A DNA stretch of 62,129 nt from Baaleninema simplex PCC 7105 (lineage in GTDB: Bacteria; Cyanobacteriota; Cyanobacteriia; Cyanobacteriales; Geitlerinemataceae). The position numbers and the translations under genes are program-made. The stretch is taken from contig NZ_KB235958.1 in NCBI RefSeq assembly GCF_000332355.1, positions 1,906,272-1,968,400 of the forward strand, read 5' to 3'. A model generated the notes under the pieces. It was not told where the DNA came from and searched no databases. It saw only the letters and a program-made list of their open reading frames with translations. Of the stretch, positions 35,397 through 43,969 are shown piece after piece (positions within the stretch are counted from its first letter, which is position 1; every line of letters begins with the position of its first letter).

Positions 35397-36038
35397 ATGA
35401 CCCAAGACTACGGTTTCGCTTTACATACCACCACCGCACGACTCGGTTTGGCCGTTGACAACTTTCGCGGTGACAGCCGCTGCCAAACCTGGGATCTCGG
35501 CCGGGGACTGTCAACTCACTTACACGTCACCCTGGCGGAGTTTCTCCCGCCTCAAACTTGGCTCGATATTGGGTTCGTAGCTGTAGCGAAAGGCCCCGGT
35601 AGCTTTACGGGGACGCGCATCGGTGTCGTCACGGCCAGAACGCTCGCCCAGCAGTTAGAAATCCCGCTGTTCGGCATTTCGACGCTGGCGGCGGTGGCGC
35701 GATCGCACGGTATGACGCACCCTGATGTGGGGGAGGCGATTCATTTAGCCGTCCAACTGAACGCCGCCCGAGAACAACTGTTTACGGGGATTTATCGCGT
35801 CGAACCTTCTGGCGAGACGGCAGTTTTTCAAAGCGATCGCGTCTCGACCGCCGATGCGTGGCAACAGACCCTCGACAACTTGAAGACGCCCTACACCCTC
35901 GTTAAAGCTGACGAAACGACCCTCGCTCGCTCGACCGACAGTGTTCTCGCTCTGGCTTATCTCGAATACCGACAGGGGAAACGCCCTCATTGGTCGGACG
36001 TGGTTCCGTTTTACGGACAGCATCCCGTGCGATCGTAA
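35397..36038 (+). CDS. tsaB: tRNA threonylcarbamoyladenosine biosynthesis protein TsaB
   Basis: A 213-residue ASKHA-fold protein, partner of TsaD and TsaE in making t6A37 in ANN-decoding tRNAs. The family signature GPGSFTGTRIGVVTAR(TLAQ) and the N-terminal L.(T)TT.RLGLAV strand are visible. The frame opens at 35298, but ATG 35397 (MTQDYGFALHTTT) matches the usual start. No tsaD is nearby. The C-terminal half is somewhat shorter than in E. coli. Confidence 0.88.
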   Translation: MTQDYGFALHTTTARLGLAVDNFRGDSRCQTWDLGRGLSTHLHVTLAEFLPPQTWLDIGFVAVAKGPGSFTGTRIGVVTARTLAQQLEIPLFGISTLAAVARSHGMTHPDVGEAIHLAVQLNAAREQLFTGIYRVEPSGETAVFQSDRVSTADAWQQTLDNLKTPYTLVKADETTLARSTDSVLALAYLEYRQGKRPHWSDVVPFYGQHPVRS

Positions 36039-36047
36039 GTTTTTTTC

Positions 36048-36533
36048 TCATGACTCTTCGACGGCGGGATCGCAGCGAATTTCGATGAGAAAGCCGTCGG
36101 GATCGTAAAAGTACACGCCACGTCCCGTTGGGCGACTCACCGGCCCGTGAGAAATGGGGACGTGGTGCTGACGCAAGACTTCCACCGCGCGATCGAAGTA
36201 CTTTGGATGAATATCAAAGCCGATATGGTTCGCCCGAGTAAATTCGCGCGTCGGATCGGGATCGGGAGGCGACAGTTCTGGTTCTGCAAACAAATCCAGA
36301 ATCAGACCGTCTGGAGTCACGAAGTTCGCGACTTTACCCGATTTCGACAAGCTTCTAAGCGTCGCCGGAATTTCGTTTCCCGTCAACTCGCGCAGTCCCA
36401 GCATTTCACCGTAAAACCACCGCGAGGCTTGGATGTCTTTCACGTTGAGGGCTACGTGATGGACGCGCCGCAGCGTACCCGGAAGTAGCGTGGGTTTCGC
36501 AACATTTTTCGTAACATTTACAGAGGATTTCAT
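36048..36533 (-). CDS. VOC-family (glyoxalase/dioxygenase superfamily) protein
   Basis: A 161-residue protein with one paired beta-alpha-beta-beta-beta module: VHHVALNVKDIQASRWFYGEMLGLREL near the N-terminus, HIGFDIH, and GVYFYDPDGFLIEIRCDP with the C-terminal metal-ligand-type Glu. The fold is shared by glyoxalases, extradiol dioxygenases and fosfomycin-type resistance proteins, so the substrate cannot be assigned. It is convergent with tsaB, with the stops about 10 bases apart. Confidence 0.8.
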   Translation of the reverse strand: MKSSVNVTKNVAKPTLLPGTLRRVHHVALNVKDIQASRWFYGEMLGLRELTGNEIPATLRSLSKSGKVANFVTPDGLILDLFAEPELSPPDPDPTREFTRANHIGFDIHPKYFDRAVEVLRQHHVPISHGPVSRPTGRGVYFYDPDGFLIEIRCDPAVEES

Positions 36534-36594
36534 GACCCATTACCGACCGTTCTGCTCTACTTCTAGTCTACTCTGAATGTCCGTCAGACGAGTC

Positions 36595-37782
36595 TCAAAC
36601 ACGAGCAGCTTCAGTAAACTTAATTTTGAGATAGTCGTCCTCCATTTTTGCACCCGAGGGTTGGAGCGCAGCTAAGGCTTGTGGCAATACTAGATTTCGG
36701 CGATGGTTGCCGATCCGAACGTTGAGTTCGTCTCCCGTCTTCGACAGTTGAATTTTGTCTTTCGGCGTACCGGGAAGATACAGTTCTAAGCAGTAATAGT
36801 CGGGTTTCTGGACGACTCGAATTGTATTTTCTCGGTAGTAAACTTGACTGGGATCTTCATCGCCATAAAGCGTATTTTTCAGACGTTCTAAGGCTTCGAG
36901 TCCGCACATTTCTTGAGAATAAAGCGGCACTTCTTTGACGGGGAGCGGGTTGAAATTTTGGTGGATTTCTGCTTTATACTGCTGCTGTTGTTCTTTCCAC
37001 TGTTGGAAAAACGGATCGTTGACGCTGTCGGGCAAAATTCGGTTGGCAATTACCAAATCCGTCGCGACGTTGTACAGGCTCAAATAGGCGTGGGCGCGAA
37101 GAGATTCTTTGATGACCATACGTTCGGGGTTCATCACCAAACGTACTGTGGTTTTGTTGGAGTCGGTGAGGACTTTTTCGAGTTCTTCGATTTGTTGGTA
37201 AAACTCGTAAGGGGCGTCCATCACTTCTTTGTCGGGGAGAGAAAAGCCAGCGATGGGTTTGAACAGCGGTTCGACGAGGGGACGCAGCGCGACGGAAATT
37301 CCCTGTAGCGGCTTGTAAAACCGTCTCATGTACCACCCGCCGACTTCGGGAATGCTCAACAGACGTAATGCGGTTCCGGTCGGAGCTGAATCGACGATCA
37401 GCACGTCGTACTCGCCTTCGTCGTAGTGGCGTTTCATTCGGACTAACCCGAAAATTTCATCCATTCCGGGGAGAATAGCCAGTTCTTCGGCTTGGACGCC
37501 TTCGAGTCCGCGAGCTTGTAAGACTTGGGTGATGTAGCGTTGAACGGCACCCCAGTTATCGGCCAGTTCGACCAAGGCGTCGAGTTCGGCACCCCACAGG
37601 TTATCTCTCACCGGACGCGGTTCGTGGCTCAGTTCCATGTCGAAACTGTCAGCCAGGGAATGGGCGGGGTCGGTACTGAGTACGAGGGTTTTGTATCCGA
37701 GTTCGGCGCAGCGCAATCCCGTTGCGGCGGCGACTGAGGTTTTCCCGACGCCACCTTTCCCTGTCATGAGTATGATTCGCAT
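36595..37782 (-). CDS. ArsA/GET3-like ATPase with C-terminal Hsp20-like domain
   Basis: A 395-residue protein. The deviant Walker A GKGGVGKT is at about 8-15, a switch-like [12 protein letters not shown] follows, and [10 protein letters not shown] lies in the nucleotide site. Residues about 310-395 form an alpha-crystallin/Hsp20-like beta-sandwich ([38 protein letters not shown]). This is the cyanobacterial ArsA-Hsp20 arrangement. A membrane-protein targeting or chaperone role is more likely than arsenite efflux, since no arsB or arsR neighbour exists. Confidence 0.88.
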   Translation of the reverse strand: MRIILMTGKGGVGKTSVAAATGLRCAELGYKTLVLSTDPAHSLADSFDMELSHEPRPVRDNLWGAELDALVELADNWGAVQRYITQVLQARGLEGVQAEELAILPGMDEIFGLVRMKRHYDEGEYDVLIVDSAPTGTALRLLSIPEVGGWYMRRFYKPLQGISVALRPLVEPLFKPIAGFSLPDKEVMDAPYEFYQQIEELEKVLTDSNKTTVRLVMNPERMVIKESLRAHAYLSLYNVATDLVIANRILPDSVNDPFFQQWKEQQQQYKAEIHQNFNPLPVKEVPLYSQEMCGLEALERLKNTLYGDEDPSQVYYRENTIRVVQKPDYYCLELYLPGTPKDKIQLSKTGDELNVRIGNHRRNLVLPQALAALQPSGAKMEDDYLKIKFTEAARV

Positions 37783-37859
37783 CGTCCGGTTCCTTTTGTG
37801 AGAATCGCTACATACTTCTTTACTCTAGCGGTTTTCTTGGGATTCGGTAATGCAACGAA

Positions 37860-38246
37860 TTACGGTTTTCCGATGGGGAAGTGTTGCTTGACGACATCCC
37901 ATTTGGAGCAGTTCCAGTAGTCGATGTGGCTGATGATTTTTCCGGTGTCGTCGAGTTGGAGTTCGCTCCAGCCGGGGATGGAGATGCGGGGATTCCAGGG
38001 AAGCGGTGAGTTCCAGTGAAGCGTCCAGCGGGTTTCGATGCGGTTGTCGGTGCGATCGCTACTGTGTAAGTCCAGTCGTATGTTTTTGAACCACGTGCGG
38101 ATGAAGTCGATGTTCTGGCGGTAGCGATCGCGTCCGCGAAACTGGTTGAGGGGATCTCGGAAGTATACGTCCTCTGCGTAGATGTCGTAGGTTTGGTGTT
38201 CGGGGAAGTTTTGGTAGTCCCGTTTGACGATTTCGAGGATGTCCAT
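37860..38246 (-). CDS. DUF2358 (NTF2/SnoaL-like) protein
   Basis: A 128-residue protein with the pattern I.(K)RDYQNFPEHQTYDIYAEDVYFRDPLNQFRG..RY..N..FI..WF and W.L.W..PLPW.P.I.I.G.S.L.LD..G.I..H.D.W. These point to the DUF2358 family with an NTF2-like cone fold. The function is unknown. It is upstream of arsA-like on the same strand, 77 bases apart. The start is ATG 38246. Confidence 0.85.
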   Translation of the reverse strand: MDILEIVKRDYQNFPEHQTYDIYAEDVYFRDPLNQFRGRDRYRQNIDFIRTWFKNIRLDLHSSDRTDNRIETRWTLHWNSPLPWNPRISIPGWSELQLDDTGKIISHIDYWNCSKWDVVKQHFPIGKP

Positions 38247-38626
38247 AGTTAGAAGTTACGGTGGAGGCGATCGCTCTCAACCCGGTCGAGCGATCGAGAG
38301 GGGTTACTGAGATAGACAGTCGGGTTTCGCGGTGCGTGCGACCCAAACCCTCGAGTTGGGTCTGCTGGGATCTTAACCTGGAGCGATCGCGAACTCGGCT
38401 CGATTTTGTGTCGGGTCAAATCCTCGTTAAACTAGCTGGCGAGGATAGACAGAGACCGAGCTAGCCCGACGAGCCTCGGGCGATCGCTTGAAAAAATATC
38501 TCAAAATCGTTATGACTATGATAGAGTTGTAACAGTTCGTAACTCACAGTCGTCACGAACAGGACGCGCGATCGCCAGTGCGATCGCAGCCGTCACGGTC
38601 TGGAGAAATAATAGGAGAAAATATCA
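38247..38626. other. Upstream region of the peroxiredoxin gene
   Basis: A 380-base gap between divergent genes. It has several HIP1 sites, a -10-like TATGAT at about 38517-38522 without a well-spaced -35, and an AGGAGAAAA ribosome site just before 38627. The small plus-strand frame at 38261-38464 shows no coding signature. Confidence 0.4.
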
Positions 38627-39226
38627 ATGACTCAAGAAGGATGCCTGCGCGTCGGTCAAGCCGCCCCCGATTTCAGCGCGACGGCGGTGGTCGATCGAGA
38701 ATTCAAAACCATTAAACTGTCTGACTATCGCGGCAAATACGTCGTTTTGTTCTTCTATCCTTTAGATTTCACCTTCGTCTGTCCGACGGAAATCACGGCG
38801 TTCAGCGATCGCTACGAAGATTTCAGCAAGCTGAATACTGAAGTGCTGGGTGTTTCCTGCGACAGCGAATTCTCCCACCTGGCTTGGATTCAAACCGACC
38901 GCAAATCCGGCGGTGTCGGCGACCTCAACTATCCTTTAGTGTCCGACTTCAAAAAAGAAATCAGCTCGGCCTACAACGTCCTCGACCCCGATGCAGGTGT
39001 GGCGCTGCGCGGTCTGTTTATCATCGACAAAGACGGTATCGTCCAACACGCCACCATCAACAACCTGGCCTTCGGTCGGAACGTGGACGAAACCCTGCGG
39101 ACACTGCAAGCCATTCAGTACGTCCAAGAACACCCGGACGAAGTTTGCCCGGCCGGTTGGACTCCCGGCGAACGGACGATGAAACCCGATCCCGTGGCTT
39201 CTAAAGAGTACTTCGCCGCGATCTAG
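38627..39226 (+). CDS. 2-Cys peroxiredoxin (AhpC/TSA family)
   Basis: A 199-residue thiol peroxidase that reduces H2O2 and organic peroxides, probably recycled by thioredoxin. The peroxidatic Cys lies in [13 protein letters not shown] (about 52) and the resolving Cys in [14 protein letters not shown] (about 173). GLFIIDKDG and the C-terminal YF helix (SKEYFAAI) fit a typical 2-Cys enzyme. ATG 38627 follows AGGAG at a normal distance. Confidence 0.95.
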   Translation: MTQEGCLRVGQAAPDFSATAVVDREFKTIKLSDYRGKYVVLFFYPLDFTFVCPTEITAFSDRYEDFSKLNTEVLGVSCDSEFSHLAWIQTDRKSGGVGDLNYPLVSDFKKEISSAYNVLDPDAGVALRGLFIIDKDGIVQHATINNLAFGRNVDETLRTLQAIQYVQEHPDEVCPAGWTPGERTMKPDPVASKEYFAAI

Positions 39227-39435
39227 TTCGACGGTTTCAACGCGAACTGCGCGAAACTCCTCGAGAGTGAGAAACCCCAACGCGACCCGTTATCGAAAAT
39301 TTTGGGTCTAAAACCCCGCCCCTTCGACTTAGCTCAGGGCAAGCCTTCTAGGGCGGCTTTACAGTACAATAGACGTGAATGGTTAAACTGGCTAACGAAA
39401 CCCAAGTTAGTAAGTTTGCCTAAAACTCCAATTGA

Positions 39436-39657
39436 ATTGGAATTTTGGCGGTGGGACACACCGTTACAGCCTGTGAAGCGAGTGTAAGACTTGAAGGATC
39501 TCGATCCGGAGAGCAACTGCGAAAAACTCGAGAGAGAAGGAAGCAGGAACCCAAATCGCGAGGCTTCGCCGTGAGCGTCAGCCGAACGGTTTGGGAATCA
39601 CCGTCCTTCCAGGGCGGTGAGGATGTCAAAAGCCTGAAAACGGTGGCGCTTTCCTGA
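39436..39657 (+). pseudogene. tnpB C-terminal tail and right end of a decayed IS605-group element
   Basis: The only coding trace is a short frame with ILAVGHTVTACEASVRL, which resembles TnpB C-termini. The catalytic domain is missing upstream. The DNA ends with CCGTCC..TCC..GGGCGG followed by TGAGGATGTCAA (to 39627), the hairpin/right-end form of this group. GCGGTGAGGATGTCAA also occurs at about 11739. A guide-RNA scaffold would lie here, but it is orphaned. Confidence 0.55.
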
Positions 39658-39963
39658 CGCATCGGGAAAACGCGACGGACGACCTCGGTTTCAGAAAGTG
39701 AGCAAGTTACGCTCGTTCTCCTTTCCGCGAGTCAACCCCCCCAAGGCGGGAGTTCGGATAAAAGGTGACACCATTCGATTTTCGAGAATCGGCGAAATGA
39801 AGATCGTCGTTCACCGCCCGTTTCCCGATGGGTTTGTTCCTCGAACCTGTACGGTCGTCAAGAAGGCTGATGGTTGGTACGTGGGGATTACGCTCAAGGA
39901 CGGCATCGTTCCCGATCTATCTCCCCCTTTGCCCCCCTTCCCAAGGGGAGGTGGGGGGGGATA
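39638..39963 (+). pseudogene. tnpB N-proximal fragment
   Basis: The frame is open from 39638. Its residues include GRPRFQKVSKLRSFSFPRVNPPKAGVRIKG, IRFSRIGEMKI, HRPFPDG and TVVKKADGWYVGITLKD, a middle block of TnpB upstream of the RuvC core. The GTG at 39698 is a frame artefact, not a native start. The fragment ends in a C-rich/G-rich palindromic repeat near 39925-39960. The remaining gap to 40132 has no gene recognised. Confidence 0.65.
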
Positions 39964-40132
39964 ATCGCTACACATGGGGTCAATGCCTGACGACCTGAGT
40001 TGACAGTTTGTGCAAGAAATCTGAGCGTGTATCGGCGATTTGGTTGTGTAGCTTAGTCATATGGAGTCTAGTTTTGTTTCTCCACTTTGACCCCTTCTGT
40101 TGACGTGCCAACTCACGTACCGTTAACTAACC

Positions 40133-40720
40133 CTACGAATCGGGGGCTTCCCCTTCGATGGGTACTTCTAATTCGTCATACTCCGGTTTCGGGCCGATTT
40201 GTCCCAAACGATGCGGCGGCCAGAATCGCGCCACCGCACGCCCGATAATCAAATCCCGAGGGACGAAGCCCCAATAATGACTGTCGTAACTGTTATTGCG
40301 GTTGTCCCCCAACACCAAATACTGATCGGCGGGAACATAAACCGGGCCGTACACGTAATCCGGGGCGGCGGCGATATAGTTTTCCTCGAGGGGTTCGTCG
40401 TCTATATAAACGATACCGTTGCGAACCTCGATCTTTTCTCCCGGTAAGCCGATCACCCGCTTGATGAACGCATCCTTAAACTTATGCTTGAGGGTTTCGG
40501 TGGGGTTAAACACTACAATGTCCCCCCGTTGGATGTCGCGGAAGTGATAGCCGATTTTATCCACGATCAGGCGATCGTTGATTTGCAACGTCGGTAACAT
40601 CGACCCCGAGGGGATATACCGGGCTTCGGCAACGAAAGTCCGAATTCCCAAAGCCAGAACTGCGCTGATGCCGAAGGTTTTTAACGCCTCTGTCCAAGGG
40701 TTTTCTGCGTGACGAGTCAT
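40133..40720 (-). CDS. lepB: Signal peptidase I
   Basis: A 195-residue S26 protease that removes signal peptides at the membrane. An N-terminal TM segment (about 14-32) is followed by the catalytic Ser40 in PSGSMLPTL and the general-base Lys87 in FIKRVIGLPGE. YLVLGDNRNNSYDSHYWG and GRAVARFWP complete boxes D and E. The length suits cyanobacterial enzymes. The start is ATG 40720. Confidence 0.94.
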   Translation of the reverse strand: MTRHAENPWTEALKTFGISAVLALGIRTFVAEARYIPSGSMLPTLQINDRLIVDKIGYHFRDIQRGDIVVFNPTETLKHKFKDAFIKRVIGLPGEKIEVRNGIVYIDDEPLEENYIAAAPDYVYGPVYVPADQYLVLGDNRNNSYDSHYWGFVPRDLIIGRAVARFWPPHRLGQIGPKPEYDELEVPIEGEAPDS

Positions 40721-40833
40721 ATTAAGTCGTGTCGGGTTGAGGAAACGAAACTACGGCGCTAGACTTGAGCCTACCGTCCAGTATACTCTGACCCATACGA
40801 GTGCTGCTGAGGTCGAAATCGATCGCTAACATT

Positions 40834-42153
40834 ATGGCTAATATTACCCCGCTTCTGATTCGCAACGCCCGCGTCCTGCTGCCGGGCGATCGCTTCGAGG
40901 AAACTGACGTTTATTTAGAAAACGGGCGCATTTCCCGCATCGAACCGAACATCACCGCTACAGACAACGTTCGTGTTATCGATGCGGCGGGATTGACGCT
41001 GTTACCGGGAGTTATCGACCCGCAAGTGCATTTCCGCGAACCGGGGTTGGAATATAAGGAAGACCTGTTTACCGCCAGTTGTGCCTGTGCTAAGGGTGGC
41101 GTCACCTCGTTTCTGGAGATGCCCAACACGAAACCCCTCACTTCAACGCAAACGGCACTCGACCAAAAGTTAAAACTGGCCTCCGAGAAATGTTTGGTCA
41201 ACTATGGCTTTTTCATCGGGGCGACGCCAGAAAACTTACCGGATTTGCGCGAAGCCAACCCCACCTGCGGCATTAAGATTTTTATGGGGTCGATGAAAGG
41301 TCCGCTGCTGGTAGACGACGAAGCGGCCTTAGATGCCATTTTCAGCCAGGGCGATCGCCTCATTGCCGTTCATGCCGAAGATCGAACCCGCATCGAGGAA
41401 CGCCGCAAGCTGTTTGAAGGACGACACGATCCGGCGGTTCACACGGAAATTCAAGACAACGAAGCGGCTCTCATTGCCACGAAACGGGCGTTGCGTCTGT
41501 CTAAAAAATATCAACGTCGCCTCCACATCCTTCATCTGTCTACGGGAGAGGAAGCGGAACTGCTGCGTCAAGACAAACCGGAGTGGGTGACGGCGGAAGT
41601 CACGCCCCAACACCTCGTTTTAAACGTGAGTGCTTACGAAACCCTGGGGGCGAAAGCGCAGATGAATCCGCCGCTGAAGTACCCTCGCGATAACGAGATT
41701 TTATGGCAGGCGTTGCACGATGGCGTTATCGATTTTATTGCCACCGACCACGCCCCCCATACTTTAGAGGAGAAATCCCGCCAGTATCCCGATACCCCCT
41801 CGGGGATGCCGGGGGTGGAAACCTCGCTTCCGGTGATGTTGACTCAGGCGATGGCGGGACGCTGTACCGTCGAACAGGTGTCGCGGTGGATGTCTGCCAA
41901 TCCAGCGAAGGGATACGGCATCCCCAATAAAGGAGCGATCGAAGTGGGATACGACGCCGATGTGGTGTTGGTGGATTTGGAGAATTACGCCCCGGTATTG
42001 GCGGAGAACTTAGCCACGAAGTGCGGTTGGAGTCCCTTTGAAGGATGGGAGTTGACTGGGTGGCCGCAATATACCATCGTCGGCGGTCAGGTGGTGTTCG
42101 ATCGCGGCGTTCTCGACACGACGGTTCGAGGCAAAGCATTAACTTTTGTGTAG
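40834..42153 (+). CDS. pyrC: Dihydroorotase-type amidohydrolase with altered metal motif
   Basis: A 439-residue cyclic amidohydrolase, the expected step carbamoyl-aspartate to dihydroorotate in pyrimidine synthesis. The N-terminal motif is DPQVHFREPG: Gln64 replaces the first His of the usual DxHVHxR. Other ligands appear kept: Lys in GIKIFMGS, His in AVHAED, His in RLHILHLSTGEEAE, and Asp near 303 in ATDHAPH. The altered HxH may reflect a non-catalytic or single-metal paralogue. ATG 40834 is chosen over the in-frame 40801. Confidence 0.85.
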   Translation: MANITPLLIRNARVLLPGDRFEETDVYLENGRISRIEPNITATDNVRVIDAAGLTLLPGVIDPQVHFREPGLEYKEDLFTASCACAKGGVTSFLEMPNTKPLTSTQTALDQKLKLASEKCLVNYGFFIGATPENLPDLREANPTCGIKIFMGSMKGPLLVDDEAALDAIFSQGDRLIAVHAEDRTRIEERRKLFEGRHDPAVHTEIQDNEAALIATKRALRLSKKYQRRLHILHLSTGEEAELLRQDKPEWVTAEVTPQHLVLNVSAYETLGAKAQMNPPLKYPRDNEILWQALHDGVIDFIATDHAPHTLEEKSRQYPDTPSGMPGVETSLPVMLTQAMAGRCTVEQVSRWMSANPAKGYGIPNKGAIEVGYDADVVLVDLENYAPVLAENLATKCGWSPFEGWELTGWPQYTIVGGQVVFDRGVLDTTVRGKALTFV

Positions 42154-42310
42154 ATATTTGTCGCGTTTTCCCGTCTTGTTAATTTTTGTAGCCAAGTCGG
42201 GAAACTTTATAACAAATTGTTACGAATATCTCGTCAGATTTACGAGGTTTGACGGTGGAAATTGAGGGCTAAACCTGGGAGCATCTATTTTAAGTAATGA
42301 GTAAAAATAC

Positions 42311-43565
42311 TTAAGCCAACTCGCGATTGAGATAAGCACAGCGTAAACGCAACATGGGATTGACATTCTCTCGATTCCACTGCGCTCCGGAAATCTTCAT
42401 TCTCAAACCAATGCGTTTAATAGTCGATTCAACTTCCCCCGAACCAATGACCTGGCCGTTTTCCTGGCGTTGGGCATAATTCGGTAAGCGATGAGAATGG
42501 CGCTCTATATAGTTGAGGAAGTTGACCACTTCTGGAGTACGCCACTGGCCGAACTCGGCCCCCGCGGCTTCGACCTCACCCTGCCACAAATGCTCTCGTA
42601 CCGCTTCTAACCCACATTCCGCACTTCAATTTGTAGTATGTTCGGTTAATCTGTCAAAGTTTTATGTAGAAAGCCTTATCAAAATCGTAGGTAAAAATAC
42701 ATACTACACAAGTTATTGAAAATTAATTTCAACAACGAAGGCTGTAATGTCCTTTTTTCGTTAAAAATCTTGTTGTAGTATGTTTGTGGTGCGGAATGTG
42801 GGTTCTAAACGTTGGTTTGAACCCCCAACCCGATGCAGATTTTCTATCAAGTGATACCAGTCGAGGATTTCCTGGCGTTGGGATTCCTTGAGGCAATCAC
42901 GAGCCAAATTCCAGACACCGGGATGACCGTCGGCCACGACACTCACCGACTCAGCCCTTGGCTGTTGGCGTACCCAGTCGGCCAATTGAGCGTTGTCTTG
43001 AAAGACGGCGGCACAAACCTGTCCGTGTAGAGCAATGGCTTTGTAGTCGCGCCAGAGACTTTCTTGTCCTTTAGGGGTGCGTAGTCGCACCTTGCCACCA
43101 TCAACACTCATTTCCCTCACCGAGTCTTGGCTTTGGCTCAATGACAGTGCGTTTTGGCGGGCTTGGCGATGCTGAGTGCCGTGAGAAACCTTGACCCCAG
43201 TCAGGACTTCGATATCGACTTCAGCGTTAGCGAAGGATTCGTTGGCACAAAGGAGCAACGAACAACGTTCTAGATGAGGACTCACTCGTGTGCGGGGCTT
43301 AACCTTTAAGCGTTTGGCTTGATTACTGGTTAGGGAGACTTCTCCAATACAGCTCCTAATTTTTCGTTCTCGTCCGCTACGAGTCTGGCTGCTTTGGGCA
43401 AAAAAATAGGGCCAGTTCCGGGCCAAGGGTTTCGAGCCAGTGGTCGCGCAGGCTCAGCTCGATGCTCTCGAAGTCTTGGACTTTCTCTTTAGGGGTATTT
43501 TGGTACAGGATATCGGCGATCGTCTCGGCAGCTTGTTTGAGTTTTTGACGTTCTTCTGGGGTCAT
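42311..43565 (-). pseudogene. ISKra4-family transposase, frameshifted and MITE-interrupted
   Basis: An N-terminal piece (43377-43565: MTPEERQKLKQAAETIADILY..., ending ELALFF) runs out of frame at a run of seven T (minus strand, 43400-43406). The next frame (43426 leftward) supplies SGRERKIRSCIGEVSLT and VDGGKVRLRTPKGQESLWRDYKAIAL, then EILDWYHLIENLHRVG. At LE of NQRLE it is split by the 192-bp MITE and resumes as EAVREHLWQGEVEAAGAEF...IGSGEVESTIKRIGL to a stop at 42311. Removal of the MITE plus one TTCTAA copy (198 bases) restores the frame exactly. The frameshift could be programmed, decay or a base error. Confidence 0.85.
42611..42802. mobile_element. 192-bp MITE nested in the ISKra4 transposase
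   Basis: Perfect 14-bp terminal inverted repeats CCCACATTCCGCAC and GTGCGGAATGTGGG are flanked by 6-bp direct repeats TTCTAA (42605-42610 and 42803-42808). The interior is AT-rich, with no coding sequence. It is unrelated to the GGGTGCATC MITEs. A TSD of this size suits an IS-derived non-autonomous element, but its parent is not in the window. Confidence 0.88.
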
Positions 43566-43765
43566 TGACGACTGGGGAATGCTTTCCTCTCTATTCTCGA
43601 ACCTCTGTCAATGCGTATTTCTACTCATTGCCTTAACTAGATGCTCCCCTAAACCTCCGTAAAACCACCGTTTTTTATTGCGGCTTTCTCGGAAAACAAC
43701 CTGAAGTTGGATGCGTAAGTGTATTGAATTTTATAAAGAGAGGAGGTGGAATGGGGATCGCCCTA

Positions 43766-43797
43766 TTGTGAGGAGAAGAGAAGAATCGGGGTATAAT
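43766..43797 (+). promoter_or_regulatory. Candidate promoter of the taxis operon
   Basis: A perfect -10 TATAAT lies at 43792-43797, 172 bases before the pixG-like ATG. TTGTGA at 43766-43771 is a possible -35, but the 20-base spacer is longer than ideal. This is the only consensus -10 noticed in the 320-base gap after the ISKra4 element. Confidence 0.45.
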
Positions 43798-43969
43798 ACA
43801 AGCTAGATAAGAACAGAACAAAAGTCGGTCTATCTTTCTTTTCAGATTCTTCTGAGCTGAAAAGTTACTCATCCTGTTGATAAAGACAAATTTAAACGAA
43901 CCCAGGCAGGATTTAACCGATCGAGTCAGCGATACAAAAAGATTTTTTTAGAAAGTTCGGTAAGGCGGC

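Larger units (their letters stand above)
42277..43648 (-). mobile_element. ISKra4-family insertion sequence with 8-bp target duplication
   Basis: The ends GGGAGCATCTA..TT.AAG..AATGAGTA.AAATAC face each other (left from 42277; right complement ending 43648). The element is flanked by perfect 8-bp repeats CTAAACCT (42269-42276 and 43649-43656). It contains one transposase, broken by a frameshift and a nested MITE. Without the 198-base insertion, the element would be about 1174 bp. Confidence 0.85.

Noticed and set aside
38261-38464. Small plus-strand gene upstream of the peroxiredoxin
   Set aside because: No domain, no ribosome site and HIP1-dominated composition.
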